A stretch of 64,000 bases of DNA from Microbacterium suaedae (GTDB taxonomy: Bacteria > Actinomycetota > Actinomycetes > Actinomycetales > Microbacteriaceae): the NCBI RefSeq assembly GCF_003254645.1, contig NZ_PNFD01000002.1, positions 310,001 to 374,000 on the forward strand, written 5' to 3'. Of this stretch, positions 45,773-55,242 are shown piece after piece. A program made the position numbers and the translations under genes. The notes under the pieces were generated by a model that was not told the origin of the DNA, ran no database searches, and worked only from the letters and a program-made list of their open reading frames with translations. Each line of letters opens with the position of its first letter. Positions within the stretch are counted from its first letter, which is position 1.

Positions 45773-45850
45773 TCGTTATCTGTGAGGATCCGGCGTGCGC
45801 GTCAGCTAGACTCGTCGAGGCCGTTTCGTGTTCCCAACGCGTGGAATCCG

Positions 45851-45924
45851 CGGGGCGTAGCTCAGCTTGGTAGAGCGCCCGCTTTGGGAGCGGGAGGTCG
45901 CAGGTTCAAATCCTGTCGCCCCGA
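45851..45924 (+). tRNA. tRNA-Pro (TGG)
   Basis: Acceptor CGGGGCG/CGCCCCG, D-arm GCTC/GAGC, anticodon stem CCCGC/GCGGG with loop TTTGGGA giving anticodon TGG, T-loop TTCAAAT, discriminator A. Confidence 0.95.
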
Positions 45925-45998
45925 CGTCCGGCCCATTCCAGACCTCAGCCCGTGGCGCAGCTCGTCGTGGGCGACGCAACAAGGAGAAGCGAACCAGC

Positions 45999-47336
45999 AT
46001 GGTGAACACCACCGTCGAGAAGCTGGGCCCGACGCGGGTCAAGCTGCACATCACGGTCACGCCCGACGAGCTCAAGCCGAGCATCGACCACGCCTACTCG
46101 CACATCGCGAAGGATGTCGAGATCCCGGGCTTCCGCAAGGGCAAGGTGCCGGCTCCGATCATCGACCAGCGCATCGGTCGCGGCGCCGTCATCGAGCACG
46201 CCGTCAACGAGGGCCTCGACGGATTCTTCCGCGACGCCGTTGTCGAGAACGAGCTGCAGATCCTGGGGCGTCCGCAGGCTGATGTGACGACCTGGCCGGC
46301 GGAGAAGGACTTCTCGGGTGACCTCGAGGTCGACATCGAGGTCGATGTCGCGCCCGAGTTCGAGGTCCCGGATCTCGAGAACCTGAAGGTCACCGTCGAC
46401 GCCGTCGAGGTTGATGACGCCGCCGTCGACGCCGAGCTCGAGGAGCTCCGCGCTCGCTTCGGCACGCTCGTCCCCGTCGACCGCCCCGCATCGAAGGGCG
46501 ACTTCGTCGAGCTCGACCTCGTCGCGACCATCGGCGACGACGAGATCGATCGCGCTGAGGGCGTCTCCTACGAGGTCGGCTCCGGCGAGCTGCTCGAGGG
46601 TACGGACGAGGCGATCGACTCGCTCACTGCGGGCGAGGAGACGACCTTCCGCTCGAAGCTCGTCGGCGGCGACCGCGCCGGCGAAGAGGCTGAGGTCAAG
46701 GTGCTCGTCAAGGCCGTCAAGGAGCGCGAGCTCCCCGAGGCCGACGACGACTTCGCGCAGATGGCGAGCGAGTTCGACACCGTCGCCGAGCTGCGTGAGT
46801 CGCTCGCGGAGCAGGCCAAGCAGAAGAGCACCTTCTCGCAGGGTTCGGCCGCGCGTGACAAGCTCGTCGAGCAGCTGCTCGACGCCGTTGAGCTGCCGGT
46901 TCCGGAGAGCGTCATCGAGGACGAGGTGCACCGTCACCTCGAGCAGGAGAACCGCCTCGAGGACGACGAGCACCGCGCCGAGGTGACGGAGGCGAGCGAG
47001 AAGCAGTTCCGCACGCAGCTCCTCTTCGACCGGATCGCGAAGGAGCTCGACGTTCAGGTCTCGCAGGACGAGTTCACCCAGTACCTCATCCAGGCCTCGA
47101 GCCAGTACGGCATGAGCCCGCAGGACTTCATCCAGGCGCTGCAGCAGGGCAACCAGCTGCAGGCGGTCATGGGCGACGTCGCGCGCAACAAGGCGATCTC
47201 CGTGGTTCTCGCGAAGGCCGAGGTCGTCGACTCGAACGGTGACGCCGTCGACCTCTCGGGCTTCGTCCCCTCCGAGGACGACGAGGTGGAGGAGGCGGAG
47301 GAGTCGGCTGACGCCGACACCGAAGACGCCAAGTGA
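45999..47336 (+). CDS. tig: Trigger factor
   Basis: The ribosome-bound chaperone and prolyl isomerase of 445 residues. The N-terminal ribosome-docking domain holds the signature [17 protein letters not shown] (residues about 44-60); a FKBP-like PPIase domain ([18 protein letters not shown]) and the helical C-terminal arms follow. The acidic tail ([20 protein letters not shown]) is long. ATG 45999 follows AAGGAG at a rather long spacing of 12. It comes directly after tRNA-Pro and before clpP1P2-clpX, the usual order. Confidence 0.96.
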   Translation: MVNTTVEKLGPTRVKLHITVTPDELKPSIDHAYSHIAKDVEIPGFRKGKVPAPIIDQRIGRGAVIEHAVNEGLDGFFRDAVVENELQILGRPQADVTTWPAEKDFSGDLEVDIEVDVAPEFEVPDLENLKVTVDAVEVDDAAVDAELEELRARFGTLVPVDRPASKGDFVELDLVATIGDDEIDRAEGVSYEVGSGELLEGTDEAIDSLTAGEETTFRSKLVGGDRAGEEAEVKVLVKAVKERELPEADDDFAQMASEFDTVAELRESLAEQAKQKSTFSQGSAARDKLVEQLLDAVELPVPESVIEDEVHRHLEQENRLEDDEHRAEVTEASEKQFRTQLLFDRIAKELDVQVSQDEFTQYLIQASSQYGMSPQDFIQALQQGNQLQAVMGDVARNKAISVVLAKAEVVDSNGDAVDLSGFVPSEDDEVEEAEESADADTEDAK

Positions 47337-47354
47337 TCTGATCGGATCGCGTGT

Positions 47355-47392
47355 CGAGAGGGCCGCTCGCCTGCGTGGCGACGGCCCTCTCG
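47355..47392 (+). terminator. Terminator after tig
   Basis: CGAGAGGGCCG (47355-47365) pairs with CGGCCCTCTCG (47382-47392) with an inner TCGCC/GGCGA extension. Confidence 0.85.
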
Positions 47393-47493
47393 CCGTGTCC
47401 GGACGGTACATCGTATGCCCACGGCGAACACGGCCGGAGTGACGTGGAGCCGCCGGTAGTGTCATATCGACGCCACACCTGAATGGAGTGAGA

Positions 47494-48087
47494 ATGCCTG
47501 AACCGCTGATGGCACAGAGTGTCTTCGACCAGCTGCTGAAGGACCGGATCATCTGGCTGGGATCCGAGGTCCGCGACGAGAACGCGAATGAGATCTGCGC
47601 CAAGATCCTTCTGCTCGCCGCCGAGGACTCGAAGAAGGACATCTACCTCTACATCAACTCGCCCGGTGGCTCGATCACCGCCGGCATGGCCATCTACGAC
47701 ACCATGCAGTTCGTGCCGAACGACATCGTCACGGTCGGCATTGGCATGGCGGCGTCTATGGGCCAGCTTCTGCTCACGAGCGGGACGAAGGGCAAGCGCT
47801 ACATCACGCCCAACGCGCGCGTCCTGCTCCACCAGCCGCACGGCGGCTTCGGTGGCACCGCGAGCGATATCAAGACGCAGGCCGAGCTGATCGTCTCGAT
47901 GAAGAACCGCCTCGCCGAGATCACGGCGTCGCAGACCGGCAAGACCGTCGAGCAGATCAACGAGGACGGCGACCGCGACCACTGGTTCACGGCCGAGGAA
48001 GCCCTCGACTACGGCTTCGTCGACCACATCCGCGAGAGCGCGAGCGACGTGGCCGGCGGCGGCGGCACCGAGCGCGAGTCGAACTGA
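47494..48087 (+). CDS. clpP1: ClpP1 protease subunit
   Basis: The first of two ClpP subunits, which in actinobacteria assemble into one mixed ClpP1P2 tetradecamer. The 197-residue protein has the catalytic serine in [12 protein letters not shown], the histidine in [12 protein letters not shown], and the aspartate in [11 protein letters not shown]. The [18 protein letters not shown] strand region is typical. ATG 47494 has GGAG five bases upstream and gives the N-terminus [14 protein letters not shown]; a GTG two codons earlier is less likely. clpP2 follows after 23 bases. Confidence 0.95.
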   Translation: MPEPLMAQSVFDQLLKDRIIWLGSEVRDENANEICAKILLLAAEDSKKDIYLYINSPGGSITAGMAIYDTMQFVPNDIVTVGIGMAASMGQLLLTSGTKGKRYITPNARVLLHQPHGGFGGTASDIKTQAELIVSMKNRLAEITASQTGKTVEQINEDGDRDHWFTAEEALDYGFVDHIRESASDVAGGGGTERESN

Positions 48088-48110
48088 TCAAGCAAGGGAT
48101 TTCTCTGACG

Positions 48111-48767
48111 ATGCACACTCCATACACCCCGACGTCCCAGGGCCTGCAGGTTCCGTCGAGCCGCTACATCCTCCCGCAGTTCGAGGAGCGCACGGCGTAC
48201 GGCTACAAGCGCCAGGACCCGTACAACAAGCTGTTCGAAGATCGCGTGATCTTCCTCGGCGTGCAGGTCGACGACGCGTCGGCCGACGATGTCATGGCGC
48301 AGCTTCTCGTGCTCGAGAGCCAGGACCCCGACCGCGACATCATCATGTACATCAACTCGCCCGGCGGCTCGTTCACGGCGATGACGGCGATCTACGACAC
48401 GATGCAGTACATCTCGCCCGAGATCCAGACGGTCGTGCTCGGCCAGGCTGCTTCGGCCGCGTCGGTGCTCCTCGCCGCGGGCGCGCCCGGCAAGCGCCTC
48501 GCGCTTCCGAACGCACGCATCCTGATGCACCAGCCCTCGATCGGCGGATCCGGCCACGGCCAGGCCTCCGACATCGAGATCCAGGCCGCCGAGATCACGC
48601 GCATGCGCACGTGGCTTGAGGAGACCATGGCGAAGCACACGAACAAGTCGGCGGAGGAGGTCCACAAGGACATCGACCGCGACAAGATCATCGGTGCGCA
48701 GGAGGCCGTTGAGTACGGTGTCGTCGACCAGGTCCTCACGACCCGCAAGCGCGGACCCGTCAGCTGA
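48111..48767 (+). CDS. clpP2: ClpP2 protease subunit
   Basis: The second ClpP subunit of 218 residues with serine in VLGQAASAASVLL, histidine in ILMHQPSIGGSG and aspartate in HKDIDRDKIIG. A longer N-terminus than in ClpP1 (SSRYILPQFEERTAYGYKRQ) follows the pattern of ClpP2, which docks ClpX. It is co-transcribed with clpP1 and followed by a terminator, so clpX is expressed separately. Confidence 0.95.
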   Translation: MHTPYTPTSQGLQVPSSRYILPQFEERTAYGYKRQDPYNKLFEDRVIFLGVQVDDASADDVMAQLLVLESQDPDRDIIMYINSPGGSFTAMTAIYDTMQYISPEIQTVVLGQAASAASVLLAAGAPGKRLALPNARILMHQPSIGGSGHGQASDIEIQAAEITRMRTWLEETMAKHTNKSAEEVHKDIDRDKIIGAQEAVEYGVVDQVLTTRKRGPVS

Positions 48768-48787
48768 TCGGTCCCACGCGTCGACAT

Positions 48788-48819
48788 CGCGCCCCGTCCG
48801 GTTCGCCGGGCGGGGCGCG
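48788..48819 (+). terminator. Terminator after clpP2
   Basis: CGCGCCCCGTCCGG (48788-48801) and CCGGGCGGGGCGCG (48806-48819) form a 14-bp stem with a TTCG tetraloop. Confidence 0.8.
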
Positions 48820-48928
48820 TCGTCGTCGGGTGACGCGCCGGGTATCCGACACCCCGCTGCGGTCGAATGTCGGAGGTTGCGACTAACCTGGAAGGACACC
48901 GCGACCAGACCTCGTAAGGAGTGATCGC

Positions 48929-50200
<1,272 letters not shown>

Positions 50201-50208
50201 GCGCGCCC

Positions 50209-50871
50209 TTAGATCAGTCCCAGTTCCCTGGCGCGCGCCCCGGCCTGGAATCGCGAATCCGCGCCGAGCGCCGTCATCAGGTCGGCCACTCGGCGTCGGT
50301 AGGTGCGCACGCTCAGCCCGAGTTCTCGAGCGGCGGCCTCATCCTTCACGCCGCGACCGAGCAGATCGAGCACCTGCGGAGCGATGAGCCGGATCTCCGC
50401 GGCTGTGGCGTCGTACGCGGCCAGATCCGTCGCCGAGCGCCAGGCGGCATCGAAGAGGGAACGGATCCCGAGGACGGTCTCGCGCTGAGTGATGAGGCTG
50501 TAGGAGCGCGCGCCGAAGCGCATATCGCCGGAGAGGATCGCGAGACGCCCGTCGATGATGACCGTCTCGTTCACCTCCTCGCTCGTGACGCGGATGTCAA
50601 CCTGTGGATGGTCGAGAACGACGGACATGCGCTGCGTCCACGCTGGATCCAGGAGCATCGCCGTGCGGTAGACCTTGCGGACCTGAGCGTCGTGGCGGGG
50701 CGGCGGCGGACCATCGCCGGTGCCCTGCGTCCATCTCCACGCGGCGAGCGTGTTCGTCGCGCAGTCGAGGGTCGTCGCGTTCTCCAGCAGGTGCGCTGTG
50801 CGCCGGTACACCTCCTCCTCGCCGTGCACCACCGTGACGCCGCCAGCGGTCGCCCTCGTCGAGTTCCTCAT
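50209..50871 (-). CDS. LuxR-type HTH regulator
   Basis: A 220-residue regulator with a C-terminal LuxR-like HTH (DEAAARELGLSVRTYRRRVA, then DLMTALGADSRFQAGARA). The N-terminal part resembles the PLD-like sensor domain of some actinobacterial regulators, with EVYRRTAHLLENATTLDC and EVNETVIIDGRLAILSGD. It is divergent from an aldo-keto reductase gene, with an array of inverted repeats between them; it probably controls that gene and itself. ATG 50871 is the best start in a frame that remains open upstream through the promoter region. Confidence 0.8.
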   Translation of the reverse strand: MRNSTRATAGGVTVVHGEEEVYRRTAHLLENATTLDCATNTLAAWRWTQGTGDGPPPPRHDAQVRKVYRTAMLLDPAWTQRMSVVLDHPQVDIRVTSEEVNETVIIDGRLAILSGDMRFGARSYSLITQRETVLGIRSLFDAAWRSATDLAAYDATAAEIRLIAPQVLDLLGRGVKDEAAARELGLSVRTYRRRVADLMTALGADSRFQAGARARELGLI

Positions 50872-50893
50872 GTCGTCCACACTCCTCGCTCGA

Positions 50894-50932
50894 CCACGCA
50901 ACTTCTGTATGCGTGGCAACAACCTGCCACGC
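50894..50932. promoter_or_regulatory. Operator array between regulator and aldo-keto reductase
   Basis: Three half-sites alternate in orientation: CCACGCA (50894-50900), TGCGTGGCA (50910-50918) and TGCCACGC (50925-50932). The first two and the last two each form an inverted repeat sharing the middle one. They fill the 97-bp divergent promoter region, so they are the likely binding sites of the LuxR-type regulator. Confidence 0.6.
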
Positions 50933-50968
50933 TCGGAGATTCCGACGTCCGCATCCCAGGCTGATGAC

Positions 50969-51898
50969 ATGACGATCCACGAGACGACCGTGACCACCTC
51001 CGCGACAGACACGGGCACCTGGCGACTCGGCGACCGCGAGGTCCGCCGCATCGGATTCGGGGCGATGCGCCTGACCGGCATGCCGTCGGATGAGAGTCCC
51101 CGCGAGCGAGAGACGGCGATCGCCGTTCTGCGACGAGCGGTCGAGCTCGGCGTGAACCACATCGACACCGCCGCGTTCTACTTCCACCAGACCCGATCAG
51201 CAAACGAGCTCATCAGCACGGCCGTGCAGCCCTACCGCGAGGAGCTGGTGATCGCCACCAAGGTCGGTGCGAGCCGGTCCCGGGCTGGCGAGTTCGAACG
51301 ATACGCCCGACCCGACGAGCTGCGAGACCAGGTGGAGGAGAACATCCGCCAGCTCGGCCTCGACCACCTCGACGTCGTCAATCTGCGCTGGGGGACAGGC
51401 CGGGAGAAGGAGACGGGCTCTGTGGCCGAGCACGTCGGCGCCCTCGTCGAACTGCGCGAAGCGGGCCTCCTCGCGCATATCGGCGTGTCCAATGTCTCGG
51501 CTGAGCAGATCGCGGAGGCGATGGCGATCACGCCGATCGTCGAGGTGCAGAATCGCTATGGTCTCACCGAACGCGACGATGACGACATCGTCGCGCTCAC
51601 GGGAGAACATGGCATCGCCTTCGTGCCGTTCCTCTCGATGGGGGCTGCCATCCCCGGTGCCGTCCCGGGCGGCACGGCGGACACGTCCGGGGAGTCCCAG
51701 GTCACGGCCGTCGCCCAGGCGCACGGCGCCACACCCGCGCAGGTCCGACTCGCATGGACCTTGCATCGCGGTTCCCACGTGATCGCCATCCCCGGAACAG
51801 GAGACGTGGCGCATCTCGAGGAGAACGTCGCCGCCGGCGAGATCGCCCTCACTGACGACGAGCTCGCGCGGCTGGACGCGATCGTCCCGTCAAGCTGA
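50969..51898 (+). CDS. Aldo-keto reductase
   Basis: A 309-residue NADPH-dependent oxidoreductase with a TIM barrel. Catalytic residues are visible: Asp in GVNHIDTAAFY with the Tyr, Lys in LVIATKVGASR; the expected His position reads Asn-Leu-Arg in DVVNLRWG, a common variant in this branch. The cofactor-binding end is HVIAIPGTGDVAHLEENV. Likely acts on small aldehydes or ketones; the substrate is unknown. Divergent from the regulator at 50.2-50.9 kb, with operator repeats in between, so expression is probably induced. Confidence 0.9.
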   Translation: MTIHETTVTTSATDTGTWRLGDREVRRIGFGAMRLTGMPSDESPRERETAIAVLRRAVELGVNHIDTAAFYFHQTRSANELISTAVQPYREELVIATKVGASRSRAGEFERYARPDELRDQVEENIRQLGLDHLDVVNLRWGTGREKETGSVAEHVGALVELREAGLLAHIGVSNVSAEQIAEAMAITPIVEVQNRYGLTERDDDDIVALTGEHGIAFVPFLSMGAAIPGAVPGGTADTSGESQVTAVAQAHGATPAQVRLAWTLHRGSHVIAIPGTGDVAHLEENVAAGEIALTDDELARLDAIVPSS

Positions 51899-51913
51899 CG
51901 GGACGGATGGGGC

Positions 51914-51940
51914 GGGCGCCGGTCGTGACGACCGGCGCCC
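51914..51940. terminator. Bidirectional terminator
   Basis: GGGCGCCGGTCG (51914-51925) and CGACCGGCGCCC (51929-51940) form a 12-bp stem between convergent genes. Confidence 0.8.
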
Positions 51941-51949
51941 GTCGTGATC

Positions 51950-52183
51950 TCAGTCCATCGGGTCGAACGTCGACACGGTCGCGGCGCCGTCGGCATCGAC
52001 GGTCACCTCGATTCCGCTGTCGAGCTCGGCGATGGGGCGCGATTCGAGCCACGTGAGGGTCCACATGGGCATCGGTCCCACGTGCGGCAGAGCCGCCTCG
52101 ACCTTCGCGATCTCGTCGCGCATCACGGCGGGGAGGTCCGACGGGGGATCCCCGCCGGCCTGCCATCGGGTGCCCAGCTGCAT
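51950..52183 (-). CDS. Small protein encoded after valS
   Basis: A 77-residue acidic protein of unknown family. The ATG is two bases after the valS stop and has GGAGG upstream within the valS end, so it is co-translated with valS. It holds a helix (LPAVMRDEIAKVEAALPHVG) and a beta-like half with TWLESRPIAELDSGIEVTVD. Nothing links it to aminoacylation except position. Confidence 0.7.
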   Translation of the reverse strand: MQLGTRWQAGGDPPSDLPAVMRDEIAKVEAALPHVGPMPMWTLTWLESRPIAELDSGIEVTVDADGAATVSTFDPMD

Positions 52184-52185
52184 GA

Positions 52186-54753
52186 TCAGGCCTCCTGTTC
52201 CTCGAGTGCGATCGACGCTACCTGCAACTCGTCACCCGAGGTGAGAGCGAGCTCGGCGATGCGCCCGACTGCTCGCAGATCCTGTTCCGCGAGGCGCAGC
52301 AGCGCGAGCTGCGACTCGGGTGCGACGATCTCGGCCGTCGCGACCGGGGTGCGCTGCGACGCCTTCGCCTCCGTCTTGGCGCGCCGGATGCCGATGAGCG
52401 CCTGCGAGGCCGCTGCGAGCACGTCGGGGTCGCCGCCGAGATCGGACGGCATCGGCCACGCGGCCGCGTGCACGGATCCCTCTTCGAACCAGCTCCACGT
52501 CTCCTCCGTCGCGAAGGAGAGGACCGGGGCGAGCAGGCGCAGGATGGTCGAGAGGGCCGTGCGCAGGGCGACAGCCGCGGAGGCGCCCGCGGCGCCGCCC
52601 TCGTATGCGCGCTCCTTCACGAGCTCGAGGTAGTCGTCGCAGAACGTCCAGAAGAACGCCTCCGAGACCTCGAGAGCGCGTGCGTGATCGTACTCGTCGA
52701 GAGCGGTCGTCGCCTGGGCGACGACGCGGTCGAGGGCGGCGAGCATCGACAGATCGAGCGGCTCGGTGACGGATGCTCCGGCGGGGGCCTCGAAGCCGAG
52801 CGCGAACTTCGCCGCGTTCAGCACCTTGATCGCGAGACGACGGCCGATCTTGATCTGCGTCGGGTTCTGCGGGTCGAAGGCCGCGTCGGTGCCGAGCCGG
52901 CTCGAGGCCGCCCAGTAGCGCACCGCGTCGGAGCCGTGCTTGTCGAGGATGTCGGCGGGCGTGACGACGTTGCCCTTCGACTTCGACATCTTCTTCCGGT
53001 CGGGGTCGACGATGAAGCCGGAGATCGCGGCGTGGCTCCACGGCGCGCGGTCGTCCTCGAGCGCGCTGCGCAGCAGCGTCGAGAACAGCCACGTACGGAT
53101 GATGTCCTGGCCCTGCGGGCGCAGATCGAACGGCGCGACGAGATTCCAGAGCTCGTCGTCGCTCTTCCAATGCCCGGCGAGCTGCGGCGTGAGCGAGGAC
53201 GTCGCCCACGTGTCGAAGACGTCGGTCTCGGCCTCGAAGCCGCCCGGCACGCCCCGCTGATCTTCGGAGTAGCCGCTCGGAACATCGCTCGAGGGATCCA
53301 CGGGGAGGGACGCGGCGTCGGGGACGAGGACGCGGTCGTAGTCGCGCTCTCCGTTCTCGTCGAGGCCGTACCAGACGGGGATCGGCACTCCGAAGAAGCG
53401 CTGGCGCGACACGAGCCAGTCGCCCGTGAGGCCGTTCACCCAGTTCTCGTAGCGGACGCGCATGAACTCGGGGTGCCAGTCGATCTGCTCACCGAACGCC
53501 AGCAGCTTCGCGCGGAGCTCCTCGTCGCGGGCGCCGTTGCGGATGTACCACTGGCGGGTCGAGACGATCTCGAGCGGACGGTCGCCCTTCTCGAAGAACT
53601 TGACGGGGTGGGTGAACTGCTCGCCAGTCTGGACGAGCTCGCCCGACTCGTCGAGGAGCTCGACGATGCGCTTCTGCGCGCTGAACACGGTCTTGCCCGC
53701 GAGCTCGCCGTACGCGTCGGTGCCGCGCTCGCTCGTGATGACATCGGGGGCGTCGGCGACGACGCGGCCGTCCTTGCCGATGATGGTGCGGTTGGGCAGG
53801 TCGAGCTCGCGCCACCAGATGATGTCGTTCATGTCACCGAAGGTGCAGATCATCGCGATGCCCGAGCCCTTGTCGGGCTGGGCGGCCGTGTGTGCGAGGA
53901 CGGGGACCTCGACGTCGAACAGGGGCGTGCGGACGGTCGATCCGAAGTGCGGCTGGTAGCGCTCGTCGTCGGGGTGGGCGACGAGGGCGACGCACGCGGC
54001 GAGCAGCTCAGGGCGCGTCGTCTCGATGAGGATGTCGCCCGATCCGTCGGTCTTGTGGAACGCCAGCCGGTGGTAAGCGGCAGGCCGATCGCGGTCCTCG
54101 AGCTCGGCCTGTGCGATCGCCGAGCGGAAATCGATGTCCCACAGTGTCGGCGCCAGGGCCTGGTAGGCCTCGCCGCGCTCGATGTTGTTCAGGAACGCCG
54201 CCTGGCTCGTGCGGATCGTCTCGTCGGAGATCGTGCGGTAGTTCTGCGTCCAGTCGACCGACAGGCCCAGCTGGCGCCACAGCTCCTCGAACTTCTCCTC
54301 GTCCTCGAGCGTGAGCTTCTCGCAGAGCTCGGTGAAGTTGCGGCGGCTGATCGGCACCTGATCCGCGGCCTTGATGTTCTTCGTGGTGCCCTCGAAGGGG
54401 GGCGTGAAGTCGGCGTCGTACGGCAGCGACGGGTCGCAGCGCACGCCGTAGTAGTTCTGCACGCGGCGCTCGGTCGGCAGGCCGTTGTCGTCCCATCCGA
54501 TCGGGTAGAACACGTGCTTGCCGCGCATGCGCTCGAAGCGCGCCTTCACATCGGTGTGGGTGTAGCTGAACACGTGTCCGATGTGGAGAGATCCCGAGGC
54601 CGTCGGCGGGGGAGTGTCGACCGAGAAGACGCCATTGCGGCCCACCTGCTGAGCGGCGGCGCGGTCGAAACGGTACGTGCCGTCGGTCTCCCAGCGCTCA
54701 CCCCACTTCGTCTCGAGTCCCTCGAGTTTGGGCTTGTCGGGCATCTCGGCCAT
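52186..54753 (-). CDS. valS: Valyl-tRNA synthetase
   Basis: A class I synthetase of 855 residues charging tRNA-Val. It shows TPPPTASGSLHIGHVFSYTH with the HIGH motif, an editing domain (CP1) with SGIAMICTFGDMNDI, and KKMSKSKGNVVTP with the KMSKS motif. The C-terminus is shorter than in E. coli ValS and lacks an evident long coiled-coil arm, typical of the shorter actinobacterial/IleS-like branch. ATG 54753 has GAGGAG eight bases upstream. It is the last clear core gene before the island. Confidence 0.95.
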   Translation of the reverse strand: MAEMPDKPKLEGLETKWGERWETDGTYRFDRAAAQQVGRNGVFSVDTPPPTASGSLHIGHVFSYTHTDVKARFERMRGKHVFYPIGWDDNGLPTERRVQNYYGVRCDPSLPYDADFTPPFEGTTKNIKAADQVPISRRNFTELCEKLTLEDEEKFEELWRQLGLSVDWTQNYRTISDETIRTSQAAFLNNIERGEAYQALAPTLWDIDFRSAIAQAELEDRDRPAAYHRLAFHKTDGSGDILIETTRPELLAACVALVAHPDDERYQPHFGSTVRTPLFDVEVPVLAHTAAQPDKGSGIAMICTFGDMNDIIWWRELDLPNRTIIGKDGRVVADAPDVITSERGTDAYGELAGKTVFSAQKRIVELLDESGELVQTGEQFTHPVKFFEKGDRPLEIVSTRQWYIRNGARDEELRAKLLAFGEQIDWHPEFMRVRYENWVNGLTGDWLVSRQRFFGVPIPVWYGLDENGERDYDRVLVPDAASLPVDPSSDVPSGYSEDQRGVPGGFEAETDVFDTWATSSLTPQLAGHWKSDDELWNLVAPFDLRPQGQDIIRTWLFSTLLRSALEDDRAPWSHAAISGFIVDPDRKKMSKSKGNVVTPADILDKHGSDAVRYWAASSRLGTDAAFDPQNPTQIKIGRRLAIKVLNAAKFALGFEAPAGASVTEPLDLSMLAALDRVVAQATTALDEYDHARALEVSEAFFWTFCDDYLELVKERAYEGGAAGASAAVALRTALSTILRLLAPVLSFATEETWSWFEEGSVHAAAWPMPSDLGGDPDVLAAASQALIGIRRAKTEAKASQRTPVATAEIVAPESQLALLRLAEQDLRAVGRIAELALTSGDELQVASIALEEQEA

Positions 54754-55242
54754 GCGCGGAACTCCTCGCGATATGTGCGGCACGGTGTCTGCGTGCCAGA
54801 TGTGGTGGGAACGCGCGCCAGTCTACCCGCGCCGGATCGGGCGATGTCGGGAACATGGTGAAGTGACACTAGATGTAACGCCGAACCGCGATTTTGGGCG
54901 CCGCCGGGCGTGCTTTTCCGTGACAATTTCCGTGATCGGCGCTCGATGACGATGGCCCGGTTCCGGCCTGCCCCCGTACGGAGGCATCCCGGGCTCGACT
55001 CGCGGAGCTTGCACCGTCACCGCACGGATGGGAGGTCGTTGCTGGGAAAGCAGCCGGATGTCGACCATCTTTAGGTCCTTCTTGCGACGATCACACCACC
55101 GGCGCCCAGGGCACAGCGGTACCCAGCTGTCGGGGATGCGGAGCGGAGAGTCCCATTCCCCAGTGATCGATCTCCCCATTGAACAACGTCTTCAATGCAC
55201 AGCAATGGGCTGGGGGTCGCCGACCTACGCTTGAATGCTTGC
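54754..55242. other. Gene-free junction between core and island
   Basis: 489 bases with no supported gene. The valS side carries its ribosome site. Base composition becomes more mixed near 54,860. CATTGAA (55177-55183) and TTCAATG (55191-55197) form a 7-bp inverted repeat about 45 bases before the next gene and could be part of its promoter. No direct repeat or tRNA that would mark an att site was found. Confidence 0.5.

Noticed and set aside
54754-54800. T-box leader for valS
   Set aside because: Too little space and no specifier or T-box sequence seen.
54823-55179. 118-codon minus-strand frame in the valS-island gap
   Set aside because: No ribosome site, Arg/Pro/Ser-rich composition and no recognisable motif.
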